Part shown: one piece after another, positions 6,255 through 6,919 of the stretch
How the letters are laid out: every line of letters starts with the position of its first letter
How positions within the stretch are numbered: position 1 is the first letter of the stretch
Source: an uncultured bacterium
GTDB lineage: Bacteria; Actinomycetota; Coriobacteriia; Coriobacteriales; Atopobiaceae
Assembly: GCA_905214175.1 (NCBI GenBank)
Contig: CAJMLD010000081.1
Span: 1-6,919 of the forward strand
Reading direction: 5' to 3'
Length of the DNA stretch: 6,919 nucleotides
Program-made: the position numbers and the translations under genes
Notes under the pieces: generated by a model
What the model was told of the DNA's origin: nothing
Databases searched by the model: none
What the model saw: the letters and a program-made list of their open reading frames with translations, nothing else

Positions 6255-6919
6255 GCCCGTCCCTCCATCCTCACGATGGCGCGAGGCTTGCCGTCCTCGC
6301 CGTTGACGCTCACGGTGATGTCGTTGCCGCCTCCGTAGACCACGGGGGTCAAGGTGTCGCCGAGAAGTGCCATGGTGCGGTACTGCACCTCAAGGCGCGC
6401 GAGGTCAATGGTGTGCCCCTGCTCACCAGCAGCGAGCAGGGCAAAGCGCACGTACTCGGCATTGTTCACGTGGCGGTTTGTGTCCAGGTGCTGCTCGGTA
6501 ATCACAATGGGGGAGGCGGGTGTTCCCTCTCCCTGGGGCTTCAGGTGGCGCGAGATTTGCGGCAGCTCAGAAATGCGCTCGTCTCCCTGCAGGTAGACAG
6601 ACTCGCTCTGCGGGATGCTAATCACGCGCTCCTGCGAGAAGTCGTACATGTACCACTGCGAGTCAGCGCGCACGTGCGTGGTGCCGTCTGCCCCGCGAAT
6701 CTCGAAGCAGCGCTCGGCCTGCAGCCGCTTCATGGCGTAGCACCAGGTACTTGTCGTAATGATGTCGCAAAAGTGGGGGAGCGAGTCGATCTGGATGAGC
6801 CACGAGGTCACAAACCAGCCAAGGTGGTCATGGCGAAGCTCCTTGAGCCCCCTGCCAACCTCCTCGCACTGGAAGGTAGAACAGTCCTGCAGATAGTTCA
6901 TCATGGGCACCAGGCCAAG
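6251..6919 (-). CDS. Acyl-ACP thioesterase (FatA-like), 5' end beyond the window
   Basis: At least 222 residues are visible, and the reading frame continues off the right edge, so the N-terminus is missing. The first visible residues LGLVPMMNYLQDCSTFQ match the end of the first strand and central helix of the first hot-dog domain, so perhaps 15-20 residues are absent. A GTG at 6910 is in frame but lies inside this conserved part and is not the likely start. The second hot-dog domain carries HLDTNRHVNNAEY. Counting from the GTG codon, Asp143, Asn145 and His147 are the catalytic residues of this family, which includes plant FatA/FatB. The enzyme hydrolyses acyl-ACP to free fatty acid and ACP in the cytoplasm. 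Its TGA overlaps the Nudix start as ATGA, and the operon promoter lies outside the window. Chain-length preference cannot be told. Confidence 0.92.
   Translation of the reverse strand, partial: LGLVPMMNYLQDCSTFQCEEVGRGLKELRHDHLGWFVTSWLIQIDSLPHFCDIITTSTWCYAMKRLQAERCFEIRGADGTTHVRADSQWYMYDFSQERVISIPQSESVYLQGDERISELPQISRHLKPQGEGTPASPIVITEQHLDTNRHVNNAEYVRFALLAAGEQGHTIDLARLEVQYRTMALLGDTLTPVVYGGGNDITVSVNGEDGKPRAIVRMEGRA

Noticed and set aside
5316..6338. Open reading frame of 340 codons on the + strand opposite thyA and the Nudix gene
   Set aside because: It is antisense to two certain genes, crosses their boundary, and has no recognisable domain. It is an effect of high GC content.

Overview
The window comes from a GC-rich bacterium with strong AGGAGG-type ribosome binding sites and tightly packed operons. 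The style of the proteins (a highly expressed bifunctional AdhE, a ThyA of the Firmicutes/Actinobacteria 'LYPCAY' type, a FatA-like acyl-ACP thioesterase, a small lipoprotein with an acidic linker) suggests an anaerobic, fermentative actinobacterium of the Coriobacteriia (Olsenella/Atopobium/Collinsella-like). That assignment is an inference from memory of such proteins, not a search result.

Layout: the left part (148-3576, + strand) is a two-gene transcription unit. adhE encodes a bifunctional acetaldehyde/alcohol dehydrogenase, and 33 bases later comes a small kinase-fold phosphotransferase of unknown substrate. The unit ends at a strong intrinsic terminator (3607-3639). A single + strand gene for an uncharacterised lipoprotein follows (3715-4392). 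The right part (4429-6919) is a compact - strand operon, transcribed right to left: acyl-ACP thioesterase (5' end beyond the window), a MutT/NudG-like Nudix hydrolase, thymidylate synthase thyA and dihydrofolate reductase folA. Its genes are coupled by an ATGA overlap and by an 8-base gap in which the folA ribosome binding site overlaps the thyA stop codon.

Function: ThyA makes dTMP and releases dihydrofolate, which DHFR reduces back to tetrahydrofolate. The Nudix protein probably cleans the nucleotide pool. The thioesterase releases fatty acids from acyl carrier protein. AdhE reduces acetyl-CoA to ethanol and regenerates NAD+ during fermentation.

The most unusual structure is the junction between the two convergent units (4390-4431). 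It consists of a near-perfect 29-base palindrome plus an extra direct copy of its left arm, and its two ends supply the TGA stop codons of the lipoprotein gene and of folA. Apart from this, and a kinase of unknown role behind adhE, the region looks like ordinary metabolic chromosome. I see no phage, transposase, CRISPR array, tRNA or rRNA.
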